Shown: in pieces, positions 18,150 through 26,450 of the stretch
How the letters are laid out: each line of letters begins with the position of its first letter
Position numbering within the stretch: the stretch's first letter is position 1
NCBI RefSeq assembly: GCF_020520285.1
Contig: NZ_CP084742.1
Coordinates: 2,418,001 to 2,482,000, forward strand
Direction: 5' to 3'
Origin: Pseudomonas sp. L5B5
Lineage (GTDB): Bacteria; Pseudomonadota; Gammaproteobacteria; Pseudomonadales; Pseudomonadaceae
Length of the DNA stretch: 64,000 bases
Position numbers and translations under genes: made by a program
Notes under the pieces: model-generated
What the model saw: the letters and a program-made list of their open reading frames with translations, nothing else
What the model was told of the DNA's origin: nothing
Database searches by the model: none

Positions 18150-18449
18150 ATGCTTTACGCAATCATTGCCACAGACGTCGCCAATTCCCTGGAAAAACGC
18201 CTGGCCGCGCGCCCAGCCCACCTGGAGCGCCTCAAGCAGCTCCAGGCCGAGGGACGGGTGGTGCTGGCCGGTCCGCATCCGGCGGTGGACAGCGAAGATC
18301 CGGGCGCGGCCGGCTTCACTGGCAGCCTGATCATCGCGCAGTTCGAGTCCCTGGTCGCGGCCCAGGCCTGGGCCGATGCCGATCCTTTCGTGAGCGCAGG
18401 CGTCTACGGCAACGTGCTGGTCAAGCCTTTCAAGCAATCCATACCGTAA
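18150..18449 (+). CDS. yciI: YciI family protein
   Basis: A small ferredoxin-like-fold protein of 99 residues. The start [21 protein letters not shown] and the core [19 protein letters not shown] are typical. The family's conserved His (AHLERL) and Asp (ADADPF) are present. Bacterial YciI-like proteins include a chloro-hydrolase and dehydration-type enzymes, but the role of this branch is unknown. Coupled to yciB. Confidence 0.92.
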   Translation: MLYAIIATDVANSLEKRLAARPAHLERLKQLQAEGRVVLAGPHPAVDSEDPGAAGFTGSLIIAQFESLVAAQAWADADPFVSAGVYGNVLVKPFKQSIP

Positions 18450-18459
18450 CCCCAGGCGT

Positions 18460-18480
18460 GATGAACCTTCGGGGTTCATC
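18460..18480 (+). terminator. Stem-loop after yciI
   Basis: GATGAACC-TTCGG-GGTTCATC, an 8-bp stem with a stable UUCG-type loop, 10 bases after the yciI stop. The following sequence has only scattered T residues, so termination strength is unclear. Confidence 0.55.
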
Positions 18481-18555
18481 GCGTTCTCAATCGCTCATTA
18501 TTCTCGTTTGACGGCCGACAACCTGCCCAACATCCGATTGGAATCAGGAGTTTCG

Positions 18556-18966
18556 ATGCGCCAAGGTCCGTTGTGCCTGTTGTTGGTCATGCTGTCGATC
18601 GGGGCTCCGGCCCTAGCCGAAGAACCCCAGCAAAGCGGTTATTCGACGCCACTGTCCCTGAGCGCCGGTAGCCAGATCACCGAATTGCAGCAACGCTTGA
18701 AGGAAAGCGAGCGTCAGCGCGAAGAGTTGAGCAAGCAATTGCAGACGGCCGATGCCGAGCGCGAAAGCCCGCAACTGGCACGCCTGCGTCAGGAGAACCA
18801 GCGCCTCAAGCTGCAAGTCAAGGAAGCCCAGGCCAGCCCGGCTCCGCGTCTTTTGACCGACCAGCAACAGTGGTTCGTTACCGGCGGCGGCGTGGCCCTC
18901 ATCGCCCTGCTCTGCGGTATCTTCGCCAGTGGCGGACATCGCAAGCGTCGACAATGGCTAAATTGA
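18556..18966 (+). CDS. Membrane-anchored coiled-coil protein, YgiM-like without SH3 domain
   Basis: 136 residues from the ATG at 18556 (AGGAG ribosome site 6 bases upstream); an upstream in-frame ATG has no such site. The order is: signal peptide (LCLLLVMLSIGAPALA), a coiled coil of Glu/Gln/Leu heptads (about 38-95), a hydrophobic C-terminal segment (WFVTGGGVALIALLCGIFA) and a basic end GGHRKRRQWLN. This is the coiled coil and anchor seen in YgiM-type SH3 proteins, here lacking the SH3b part. The role is unknown; it precedes the response regulator by 7 bases and may share its transcript. Confidence 0.7.
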   Translation: MRQGPLCLLLVMLSIGAPALAEEPQQSGYSTPLSLSAGSQITELQQRLKESERQREELSKQLQTADAERESPQLARLRQENQRLKLQVKEAQASPAPRLLTDQQQWFVTGGGVALIALLCGIFASGGHRKRRQWLN

Positions 18967-18973
18967 GTGATTC

Positions 18974-19651
18974 ATGAGCGACCTGTTACTGATTGATGAC
19001 GACCAGGAGCTGTGCGAACTCCTGAGCAGCTGGCTGGGCCAGGAAGGCTTCCAGGTACGCGCCTGCCATGACGGCCTCAGTGCTCGCCGGGCCTTGGCCG
19101 ACCATGCGCCCGCAGCCGTGGTGCTGGATGTGATGCTGCCTGATGGCAGTGGCCTGGAGCTGCTCAAGCAACTGCGCAACGATCATCCCGAACTGCCCGT
19201 GCTGATGCTCTCGGCCCGTGGTGAACCCCTGGACCGCATCCTCGGCCTGGAACTGGGCGCCGACGACTACCTGGCCAAACCCTGCGATCCACGCGAACTC
19301 ACTGCCCGCCTGCGCGCCGTTCTGCGCCGCAGTCACCCGGTGGCGGCCTCCAGCCAGATCGAACTGGGGGACCTGTGCTTCAGTCCGATGCGCGGGGTGG
19401 TGACCCTCGACGACCAGGACATCAGCCTGACAGTGTCCGAAAGCCGTCTGCTCGAAGCCCTGCTCAAGCAGCCAGGCGAGCCCCTGGACAAACAGGAGCT
19501 GGCGCAGATCGCCCTCGGCCGCAAACTGACCCTGTACGACCGCAGCCTGGACATGCATGTGAGTAACCTGCGCAAGAAGATCGGCCCTCATCCTGATGGG
19601 CGCCCGCGAATCGTCGCCCTGCGTAGCCGCGGCTACTACTACAGCCTGTAG
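18974..19651 (+). CDS. cpxR: CpxR-like OmpR-family response regulator
   Basis: Two-component regulator of 225 residues. The receiver has acidic DDD at 8-10, phospho-acceptor Asp52 in VVLDVMLPDGSG and Lys102 in LAKPCDPRE. The winged-helix DNA-binding domain follows (LTVSESRLLEALLKQPGEPLDKQELAQIALGR ... DMHVSNLRKKIG), as in CpxR. It is followed by a Spy-like periplasmic protein and a sensor kinase in the same direction, the usual order of the Pseudomonas Cpx-like locus. Envelope stress is the inferred input. Confidence 0.9.
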   Translation: MSDLLLIDDDQELCELLSSWLGQEGFQVRACHDGLSARRALADHAPAAVVLDVMLPDGSGLELLKQLRNDHPELPVLMLSARGEPLDRILGLELGADDYLAKPCDPRELTARLRAVLRRSHPVAASSQIELGDLCFSPMRGVVTLDDQDISLTVSESRLLEALLKQPGEPLDKQELAQIALGRKLTLYDRSLDMHVSNLRKKIGPHPDGRPRIVALRSRGYYYSL

Positions 19652-19836
19652 CCCTGGCCACCCGCCTCACGCAGGCGACCCACAGACAACGGGCGCTTGC
19701 GCCGCCAACAACCTTTGTCAGGTTGGCGAGCCCGCGTCTTTACTCAAGCTTTACCCTCGACTGACCGCCGCTGACCTTGATCTGCGTAACCTGAACTCAT
19801 CCGGAACTGACCGGGAACGAGACAAGGAGATACACC

Positions 19837-20274
19837 ATGCGCAAGACCCTGATCGCTCTGATGTTCGCCGCCGCACTGCCGACCGTCGCCATGGCCATGC
19901 CCGAGGGCCACGGCCCGCAGGGTCCGATGGATGGCCCCCGGCACAGCGAGCACATGCGTGGCAAAGGCCCCTGGAGCCAGCTGGACCTGAGCCGTGAACA
20001 GCGCCAGCAGATCGGCAAGCTGATGGGCGAGCAAATGCACGAGCGCAAGGCAGTGGCGGAAAAATACCTGGAAAAACTCTCCCCGGCCGACCAACAGGCC
20101 ATGAAGGACGAACTGGCGGCCAAGCACCAGAAAACCCAGGCCGATATTCGCGCGCTGCTCAAGCCTGACCAGCAGAAAGAGTTCGACACCCTCGTCAAGA
20201 AACAGGAAGAACGTCGCGCCGAATGGGCCCAGTTCAAGGCCTGGAAAGCGCAACAACCGCAAAAAGCGCAATAA
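19837..20274 (+). CDS. Spy/CpxP-like periplasmic LTXXQ protein
   Basis: 145 residues with a signal peptide (IALMFAAALPTVAMA), a His/Gly/Met-rich start to the mature part (MPEGHGPQGPMDGPRHSEHMRG) and helical repeats. The repeats include the LTxxQ-type motifs LDLSREQRQQIGKL and a second near SPADQQAMKDEL. CpxP/Spy proteins are chaperones or sensor inhibitors in envelope stress. The His/Met-rich stretch may bind metal. It lies between cpxR and the sensor kinase gene with an AAGGAG ribosome site. Confidence 0.88.
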   Translation: MRKTLIALMFAAALPTVAMAMPEGHGPQGPMDGPRHSEHMRGKGPWSQLDLSREQRQQIGKLMGEQMHERKAVAEKYLEKLSPADQQAMKDELAAKHQKTQADIRALLKPDQQKEFDTLVKKQEERRAEWAQFKAWKAQQPQKAQ

Positions 20275-20293
20275 TGCGCTAGCGTCCTCCCCC

Positions 20294-20318
20294 AGCCCAG
20301 TGGCCTCGCCACTGGGCT
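20294..20318 (+). terminator. Perfect 11-bp hairpin between spy-like gene and sensor kinase
   Basis: AGCCCAGTGGC-CTC-GCCACTGGGCT lies 19 bases after the stop of the Spy-like gene and 21 bases before the kinase GTG. There is no T-run. It could lower kinase expression relative to the periplasmic protein or protect the upstream mRNA end. Confidence 0.5.
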
Positions 20319-20339
20319 TCGTGCATTCAAGGAGTTTCC

Positions 20340-21680
20340 GTGCGTTCATTGTTCTGGCGCGTCCTGGCCAGTTTCTGGCTGGCCATCACCCTGGTTGCCG
20401 GGTTGTCGATCCTGCTGGGCCACATGCTCAACCAGGACACCTGGATCCTCAGTCGCCATCCGGGCCTGAACGGCCTTGCCGAGCAATGGACGCAAACCTA
20501 TGAGGAACAAGGCGAGGATGCCGCCCAGGACATCCTCCAGCAGCGCAAGCGCCAGTACCACATCGACGTCCAGGTGCTCAACGAGAGTGGTGATCCGGTG
20601 GTGCGCGGCACCTTCCCGCACCGCGCAGCCGTCTTCGAGGCCCGGCAGAACAACGATGACCGACGCCTGCCCTGGCGCCGCCTGACGGCGGAGTACACCA
20701 GCCCGCGCACCAGCGACACCTACCTGTTCATCTATCGCATCCCCCATCCGGAACTGGACGCCTGGCACCGTGACAGCCTGACCTGGCCCTTGAGCGCGCT
20801 GGCCATCGCCCTGGTGGTACTGACCCTGTTCAGCCTGCTGGTGACCCTGTCCATTACCCGTCCCCTGAGCCGTCTGCGCGGTGCAGTGCATGACCTGGGA
20901 CAAGCCGCCTACCAGCAGAACAGCCTGGCGCGCCTGGCCAATCGCCGCGACGAATTCGGCGTGCTGGCGCAGGACTTCAATCGCATGGGGTCACGCCTGC
21001 AGAGCCTGATCGGCAGCCAGCGCCAACTGCTGCGTGATGTTTCCCATGAACTGCGCTCACCCCTGGCACGCCTGCGTATCGCACTGGCGCTGGCGGAACG
21101 GGCAGCCCCCGAGGAGCGAGACCAGCTCTGGCCTCGACTGACCCGCGAATGTGATCGCCTGGAAGCCCTGATCAGCGAGATCCTGGTCCTGGCCCGGGTC
21201 GATGCCGACAACGCCAGTGCCGAGGAAGTCGACCTCAACGCCCTGCTCCTGGCATTGCACAAAGACGCCCAGCTGGCTTGCCCCGAGCAATCGGTGGTGA
21301 TCGATGCCCAGCCCCAACTGCACGTGCGTGGCTGGCCAACCATGCTGGAACGGGCCCTGGACAACCTGCTGCGCAATGCCCAGCGCTTCAGTCCCGCCGG
21401 GCAACCGATCGAGGTTCGGGCCCAGCGCCAGGGTGAACGGATCCTGATCAGCGTGCGCGATCACGGCCCTGGCGTACCCGTCGAGCACCTGGGCCAGTTG
21501 GGCGAGCCATTCTTTCGCGCCCCGGGGCAGAGCACCGCGGGGCATGGCCTGGGCCTGGCCATTGCACGTCGAGCGGCAGAACGCCACGGTGGCAGCTTGA
21601 CGCTGGACAACCATGCCCAGGGCGGTTTCATCGCTACCCTGGAATTGCCCCTGGCCGCCGATGCCCTGGTTCAGGCCTGA
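20340..21680 (+). CDS. cpxA: CpxA-like sensor histidine kinase
   Basis: 446 residues from a GTG behind AAGGAG. The first membrane segment (about 7-27) and the second (about 150-172) bracket a ~120-residue periplasmic sensor domain. A HAMP domain starts at ITRPLSRL. The H-box RDVSHELRSPLARLRIAL has phospho-acceptor His236. N, G1 and G2 boxes are visible (LDNLLRNAQRF, RDHGPGV, GHGLGLAIARRAA). It forms a pair with the upstream CpxR-like regulator. Confidence 0.92.
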   Translation: MRSLFWRVLASFWLAITLVAGLSILLGHMLNQDTWILSRHPGLNGLAEQWTQTYEEQGEDAAQDILQQRKRQYHIDVQVLNESGDPVVRGTFPHRAAVFEARQNNDDRRLPWRRLTAEYTSPRTSDTYLFIYRIPHPELDAWHRDSLTWPLSALAIALVVLTLFSLLVTLSITRPLSRLRGAVHDLGQAAYQQNSLARLANRRDEFGVLAQDFNRMGSRLQSLIGSQRQLLRDVSHELRSPLARLRIALALAERAAPEERDQLWPRLTRECDRLEALISEILVLARVDADNASAEEVDLNALLLALHKDAQLACPEQSVVIDAQPQLHVRGWPTMLERALDNLLRNAQRFSPAGQPIEVRAQRQGERILISVRDHGPGVPVEHLGQLGEPFFRAPGQSTAGHGLGLAIARRAAERHGGSLTLDNHAQGGFIATLELPLAADALVQA

Positions 21681-21762
21681 ATGCAAAACGGGCAAGCCGT
21701 TGCCGCCGGAATCGGCATCAACGCACTTGCCCGCAGGATGACCGCGAGACAGACAGGAAAGA

Positions 21763-22329
21763 TCAGGCCTTGGCGGTCCAGGCGCTGACGAACTCGCGGG
21801 TATCGACCTTCGGCGCGACCCGAGGCTCGTTCAACGGGGTGCCCAGGTACAGGAAGGCGATGACTTCTTCGCCTTCGGCCAGGCCCAGCCCCTTGGCTAC
21901 ATGGGGCGAGTAGGACAGCTCGCCGGTCCGCCAGACCGCACCGACTCCCTGGGCGTAGGCCGCCAGCAGGATGCCGTGGGCCGCACAGCCTGCCGCCAGC
22001 CGCTGCTCGTTGTGCGGGACCTTGGCATGCTCCTGCAGGCGAGCGACCACCACGACCACCAAGGGCGCGCGCAGCGGCATGGCCCGGGCCTTGTCCAGTG
22101 CCGCCTGGTTCACCTCGCCACCCTGCAACTGCACCGCCTCGACCAGCAGTTCGCCCAGGCGATCCCGCGCCTCGCCCTCTACCGTCAGGAAGCGCCACGG
22201 CCGCAGCTGGCCGTGATCCGGCGCGCGCAGGGCGGCGGCGAACAAGGCTTCGCGCTGCTGCGCGTCAGGAGCAGGTTCCACCAGGCGTGGCACGGAAACA
22301 CGGTTGAGCAAAGCGTCGAGAGCCTCCAT
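21763..22329 (-). CDS. Nitroreductase family flavoprotein (YdjA-like)
   Basis: An FMN-dependent oxidoreductase of 188 residues, short like E. coli YdjA. The N-terminal APDHGQLRPWRFLTVEG segment holds the flavin-phosphate contacts, followed by QRLAAGCAAHGILLAAYAQGVGAVWRTG and the C-terminal EEVIAFLYLGTP strand. It is a single gene on the minus strand, convergent with the kinase gene and divergent from trkH. Substrate unknown. Confidence 0.92.
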   Translation of the reverse strand: MEALDALLNRVSVPRLVEPAPDAQQREALFAAALRAPDHGQLRPWRFLTVEGEARDRLGELLVEAVQLQGGEVNQAALDKARAMPLRAPLVVVVVARLQEHAKVPHNEQRLAAGCAAHGILLAAYAQGVGAVWRTGELSYSPHVAKGLGLAEGEEVIAFLYLGTPLNEPRVAPKVDTREFVSAWTAKA

Positions 22330-22451
22330 CGGCCACCTCCTGAAAAAAATGTCCGGCTATTCTAGCGGTATCTGCCGGCGGGGTGCCGGTTTACATGCCC
22401 TGCCTCGCAGGTAGAATGAGCGCCTTTCCCCTCCCTGCCCGAGCCCAACAC

Positions 22452-23906
22452 ATGGCGTTGCCGACCCTCAGGATCATTGGTTTCATCATCGGCATCTTCC
22501 TGATCACCCTGGCCATCGCCATGGTCGTGCCCATGGCCACGCTGGTGATCTTCGAACGTACCGGCGACTTGCCGTCGTTCCTCTGGGCCAGCCTGATCAC
22601 CTTCATCGCCGGCCTGACCCTGGTGATCCCGGGTCGCCCCGAGCACGTGCACCTGCGTCCCCGGGACATGTACCTGCTGACCGTCTCCAGCTGGGTAGTG
22701 GTGTGCATCTTCGCTGCGCTGCCCTTCCTGCTGACACAGCACATCAGCTACACCGACTCGTTCTTCGAGAGCATGTCCGGCATCACTGCCACTGGCTCCA
22801 CGGTGCTCAGCGGCCTTGACCAGATGTCGCCCGGCATCCTGATCTGGCGTTCATTGCTGCACTGGCTGGGAGGCATCGGCTTCATCGGCATGGCGGTGGC
22901 GATCCTGCCGCTGCTGCGTATCGGTGGCATGCGCCTGTTCCAGACCGAATCCTCGGATCGCTCGGAAAAGGTCATGCCACGCTCGCACATGGTGGCCCGG
23001 CTGATCGTCGCGACCTATGTGGGCATCACCATCATCGGCAGCCTGGCGTTCTGGTGGGCCGGAATGAACGTGTTCGACGCCATCAACCATGCCATGTCGG
23101 CCATCTCCACCGGCGGTTTCTCCACCTCCGACGAATCCCTGGCGCACTGGAAGCAACCGGCGGTGCACTGGGTCGCCGTACTGGTGATGATCCTCGGCAG
23201 CCTGCCCTTCACCCTGTACGTGGCGACCCTGCGGGGCAACCGCCGTGCCCTGATCAGGGACCAGCAGGTCCAGGGACTGCTGGCCATGCTCGTGGTGACC
23301 TGGCTGATCCTCGGTACCTGGTACTGGTGGACCACCAACCTGCACTGGCTCGAAGCCCTGCGCCACGTGGCGCTGAACGTGACTTCGGTGGTCACCACCA
23401 CAGGCTTTGCCCTGGGCGACTACAGCCTGTGGGGCAACTTTTCGCTGATGCTGTTCTTCTACCTGGGGTTCGTCGGTGGTTGCTCGGGGTCCACTGCCGG
23501 CGGAATCAAGATCTTCCGTTTCCAGGTGGCCTACATCCTGCTCAAGGCCAACCTCAATCAGCTGATCCACCCGCGGGCGGTGATCAAGCAGAAGTACAAC
23601 GGCCATCGCCTGGACGAGGAGATCGTTCGCTCGATCCTGACCTTCTCGTTCTTCTTCGCCATCACCATCTGCGTGATCGCCCTGGCCCTGTCGCTGCTGG
23701 GCCTGGACTGGATGACCGCCCTGACCGGCGCGGCCAGCACCGTGTCCGGAGTGGGCCCGGGTCTTGGGGAGACCATCGGCCCGGCGGGTAACTTCTCCAC
23801 CCTGCCCGATGCCGCCAAGTGGATCCTGTCCCTGGGCATGCTCCTGGGTCGCCTGGAGATCATCACGGTGTTCGTGCTGTGTATTCCGGCGTTCTGGCGT
23901 CATTGA
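22452..23906 (+). CDS. trkH: Trk-type potassium uptake channel subunit TrkH
   Basis: Inner-membrane potassium translocation subunit, gated by cytosolic TrkA (not in the window). The ATG at 22452 gives 484 residues, the family length. Four pore-loop repeats are readable: ITATGSTVLSG, ISTGGFSTSD, TTTGFALGDY and VSGVGPGLGE, each with the selectivity-filter glycine. The 3' end overlaps the convergent AraC-type gene by 44 bases. Confidence 0.96.
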   Translation: MALPTLRIIGFIIGIFLITLAIAMVVPMATLVIFERTGDLPSFLWASLITFIAGLTLVIPGRPEHVHLRPRDMYLLTVSSWVVVCIFAALPFLLTQHISYTDSFFESMSGITATGSTVLSGLDQMSPGILIWRSLLHWLGGIGFIGMAVAILPLLRIGGMRLFQTESSDRSEKVMPRSHMVARLIVATYVGITIIGSLAFWWAGMNVFDAINHAMSAISTGGFSTSDESLAHWKQPAVHWVAVLVMILGSLPFTLYVATLRGNRRALIRDQQVQGLLAMLVVTWLILGTWYWWTTNLHWLEALRHVALNVTSVVTTTGFALGDYSLWGNFSLMLFFYLGFVGGCSGSTAGGIKIFRFQVAYILLKANLNQLIHPRAVIKQKYNGHRLDEEIVRSILTFSFFFAITICVIALALSLLGLDWMTALTGAASTVSGVGPGLGETIGPAGNFSTLPDAAKWILSLGMLLGRLEIITVFVLCIPAFWRH

Positions 23907-24924
23907 TCGAGGTCGGCAACTGCACCAGGCGCGCCCGATATTCGCCGGGCGTGACATCGAACCAGCGGCGGAAGGCCCGGAAGAAGTTGCTCGGGTCGGC
24001 GAACCCCAGCAGGTAGGCAATCTCCAGCAAGGTCATGTTCGGTTGCGCCAGGTATTGCTCGGCCAGCTCCCGCCGGGTGTCGTCGAGCAGCGCCTGGAAG
24101 CTGGTGCCTTCCTCCTGCAGCCGACGTTGCAGCGTGCGCTGGGACAGGTGCAGGGTCTGCGCCACGCGCTCACGCTTGGGTTCGCCCTGGGGCAACAGCC
24201 GGCATAACACCTGGCGCGCCTTGTGGGTCACCCGGCTTTCGGAGAAACGCGCCAGGTACTCACCGGCAAACCGGTCATGCAGCAGCGCCATGGCCTCGTT
24301 GGCCGTGGGCAGGGGAGTCTCCATGTCGGCACACTCGAAGATCAGCGCATCGAAGGGCGCGGCGAACATCAGCGGGGCATGGAACATGTCCTTGTAGGGC
24401 TGAAGGTCCTCCGGCGCAGGCCCCTGGAGCATCACCTTGCGTGGTTGCAGGTCACGCCCGGTGAGCCAGCCGCACAGCGCCAGGGCACAGGCCAGCGAGG
24501 CCTCGGCGCTCTGGCGGGTTGGTGGGAGGTGATCGCCGTGCACCGTCAGGATCAGCGCATACCCTTCCGGCAACAGGCGGAAACTCAGGTCGGCGCTTTC
24601 GGCGATGATCCTCTGGTAGCGCACCAGGCGCTGAAAACCCTCGGCCAGGGTGCGACTCGACATCAGGGCATAACCGGCCACATGAAAGGAGGCCGGGCGC
24701 ACCACCTTGCCCATGTTCAGACCGATCGCCGGATTGCCGGACAACTGCACGGCCCGCTGCCACAGCCGGGTCATCGAGTCCTGGGTGAAGCGCGCGTCGG
24801 GGTCTTCGAGGGCGCCGTAGTCGAGTCCCAATTGCTTGAACAACGCCCGGCAATCCAGGCCGTCCATCTCCAAGGCCTTGACGATTCCCAGGGTCCAGCT
24901 TGCAGAAGTCGTTCGTTCGCTCAT
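23863..24924 (-). CDS. AraC-family regulator with Arabinose_bd-type N-terminus
   Basis: 353 residues. The first ~200 match the OruR/ArgR-like N-terminal sensing domain (GLDCRALFKQLGLDYGALEDPDARF, then VRPASFHVAGYALMSSRTLAEGFQRLVRYQRI). Two AraC helix-turn-helix units lie at about 235-335: RVAQTLHLSQRTLQRRLQEEGTSFQALLDD and LLEIAYLLGFADPSNFFRAFRRWFDVTPGEYR. Its stop lies 44 bases inside the 3' end of trkH, a long tail-to-tail overlap. Effector and targets are unknown. Confidence 0.93.
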   Translation of the reverse strand: MSERTTSASWTLGIVKALEMDGLDCRALFKQLGLDYGALEDPDARFTQDSMTRLWQRAVQLSGNPAIGLNMGKVVRPASFHVAGYALMSSRTLAEGFQRLVRYQRIIAESADLSFRLLPEGYALILTVHGDHLPPTRQSAEASLACALALCGWLTGRDLQPRKVMLQGPAPEDLQPYKDMFHAPLMFAAPFDALIFECADMETPLPTANEAMALLHDRFAGEYLARFSESRVTHKARQVLCRLLPQGEPKRERVAQTLHLSQRTLQRRLQEEGTSFQALLDDTRRELAEQYLAQPNMTLLEIAYLLGFADPSNFFRAFRRWFDVTPGEYRARLVQLPTSINDARTPEYTARTP

Positions 24925-25083
24925 GAGAGGTTCTTACATGATGAGCCGCATGCTACGGCCAATTTTCCAAGGATACTAAAGTGGCGCCTATTGTCACTGG
25001 CCTGTGCCGCCAAGGACTCTAGACTCAAATAGGCTCCCCGCAGAGCATCCGCACACAGAACAACAAACGCAGAGATCGCGGCC

Positions 25084-25395
25084 ATGGAAAACATTCGACA
25101 GTTCAACAGCTTCGCCGAGTTCTACCCCTATTACCTGGGCGAACACAGCGACAGCACCTGCCGGCGCTTGCACTTCATCGGCACTACCCTGGTGATTTTC
25201 CTTCTGGCCCTGGCCATTGGCAAAGGTGCCTGGCTGTTGCTGCTGGCATTGCCGGTGGCCGGCTACGGCTTTGCCTGGGCCGGGCATTTCTTCTTCGAGA
25301 AGAACCGCCCAGCGACTTTCCAGCACCCGCTGTACAGCTTGCTGGGGGATTTTGTCATGTACCGTGACATGCTTCTGGGCAAGGTGCCCTTCTAG
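25084..25395 (+). CDS. Mpo1/DUF962-like membrane protein
   Basis: 103 residues with two hydrophobic segments in the middle (LVIFLLALAIGKGAWLLLLAL and the following VAGYGFAWAGHFFFE). His-containing family motifs are HFIGTTLV, GHFFFEKNRPATFQHP and the YSLLGDFVMYRDM tail. The yeast relative Mpo1 is an iron-dependent dioxygenase acting on 2-hydroxy fatty acids; the conserved His residues suggest a similar metal site, but activity in bacteria is unproven. Single gene. Confidence 0.9.
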   Translation: MENIRQFNSFAEFYPYYLGEHSDSTCRRLHFIGTTLVIFLLALAIGKGAWLLLLALPVAGYGFAWAGHFFFEKNRPATFQHPLYSLLGDFVMYRDMLLGKVPF

Positions 25396-25496
25396 AGACG
25401 GTAACTGCCGCTGGGAGGAGAATGCTGCCAGCGGGCATGACCTGCGCCACCCGGAGCGGGACCCGCGCGGGCCACGCCCGTCGCAAGGCCCGGGGC

Positions 25497-26318
25497 TCAG
25501 GCCGGTTCTGCCGTCCTCAAGCGCTCGGCCTTGAGCTGGGCCTCACGGGCCTGGTGCTCGGCCAGGCGATAGAGTTCGATGCTGCCGTCCCAATGCTCGA
25601 TCAGGGCCGTGCAGGATTCGACCCAATCCCCGCAGTTGAGGTACTCCACCTCGCCCACCTTGCGGATCTCGGCATGGTGAATATGGCCGCAGACCACCCC
25701 GTGCAGCTCACGCTTGACGCACTCGTGGGCGATGGCTTCCTCGAAGTCGCTGATAAAGTTCACGGCGGTCTTCACCTTGTGCTTGAGATAGGCCGACAGC
25801 GACCAGTAGCCGTAGCCATAGCGCGCTCGCCAGTGGTTGAGCCAGCGATTGAGGGTCAAGGTGAACTCGTAGGCCGAATCGCCAAGAAATGCCAGCCAAC
25901 GGTGATAACGAGTGATGACGTCGAACTGGTCGCCATGGATCACCAGCAGGTGGCGGCCGTCCGCAGTGACGTGCACCGCCTCGTCCACCAGCTGGATATT
26001 GCCCAGGATCAGCCGGGAATAGCGGCGCAGGAATTCATCGTGGTTGCCGGTGACGTAGATCACCTCGGTACCGCGCTTGCTCATGGTCAGCAAACGACGG
26101 ATCACATTGGTATGGGCCTGGGGCCAGTACATGCCACCGCGCAGTTTCCAGCCGTCGATGATGTCACCCACCAGGTAGATGCGGTCGGCGTGGTAGCTCT
26201 TGAGAAACCGCGCCAGGTGCTCGGCCTGGCAATCCCGGGTCCCCAGATGCACATCGGAAATCCATAGGGTGCGCACCCGCTGCTTGCGGCTGGGCTTGGC
26301 GAGTTCGGCATGGGTCAT
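25497..26318 (-). CDS. LpxH-like metallophosphoesterase (UDP-2,3-diacylglucosamine hydrolase family)
   Basis: 273 residues from the ATG at 26318 with a CGGAGAG ribosome site. Calcineurin-like metal motifs in order: ISDVHLGTRD, YLVGDIIDGW, YVTGNHDEFLR, LLVIHGDQFD and VCGHIHHAEI. The WISDVHLG..DCQAEHL context is that of the second LpxH-like protein of pseudomonads, longer than true LpxH. Lipid A assembly or turnover at the inner membrane is the family expectation, but the substrate of this branch is not certain. Confidence 0.9.
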   Translation of the reverse strand: MTHAELAKPSRKQRVRTLWISDVHLGTRDCQAEHLARFLKSYHADRIYLVGDIIDGWKLRGGMYWPQAHTNVIRRLLTMSKRGTEVIYVTGNHDEFLRRYSRLILGNIQLVDEAVHVTADGRHLLVIHGDQFDVITRYHRWLAFLGDSAYEFTLTLNRWLNHWRARYGYGYWSLSAYLKHKVKTAVNFISDFEEAIAHECVKRELHGVVCGHIHHAEIRKVGEVEYLNCGDWVESCTALIEHWDGSIELYRLAEHQAREAQLKAERLRTAEPA

Positions 26319-26450
26319 GGACGCTCTCCGGGATTTTTTGCGAGCTTGCGCCCCAGCGATTAATAGCCCATGACAGATATGCGGCAGTGCGATGACAGCA
26401 CGAAACGCCCGACAGCCGGTGTAAACTGCGGGCCTGCCTAGGAGACCGCA

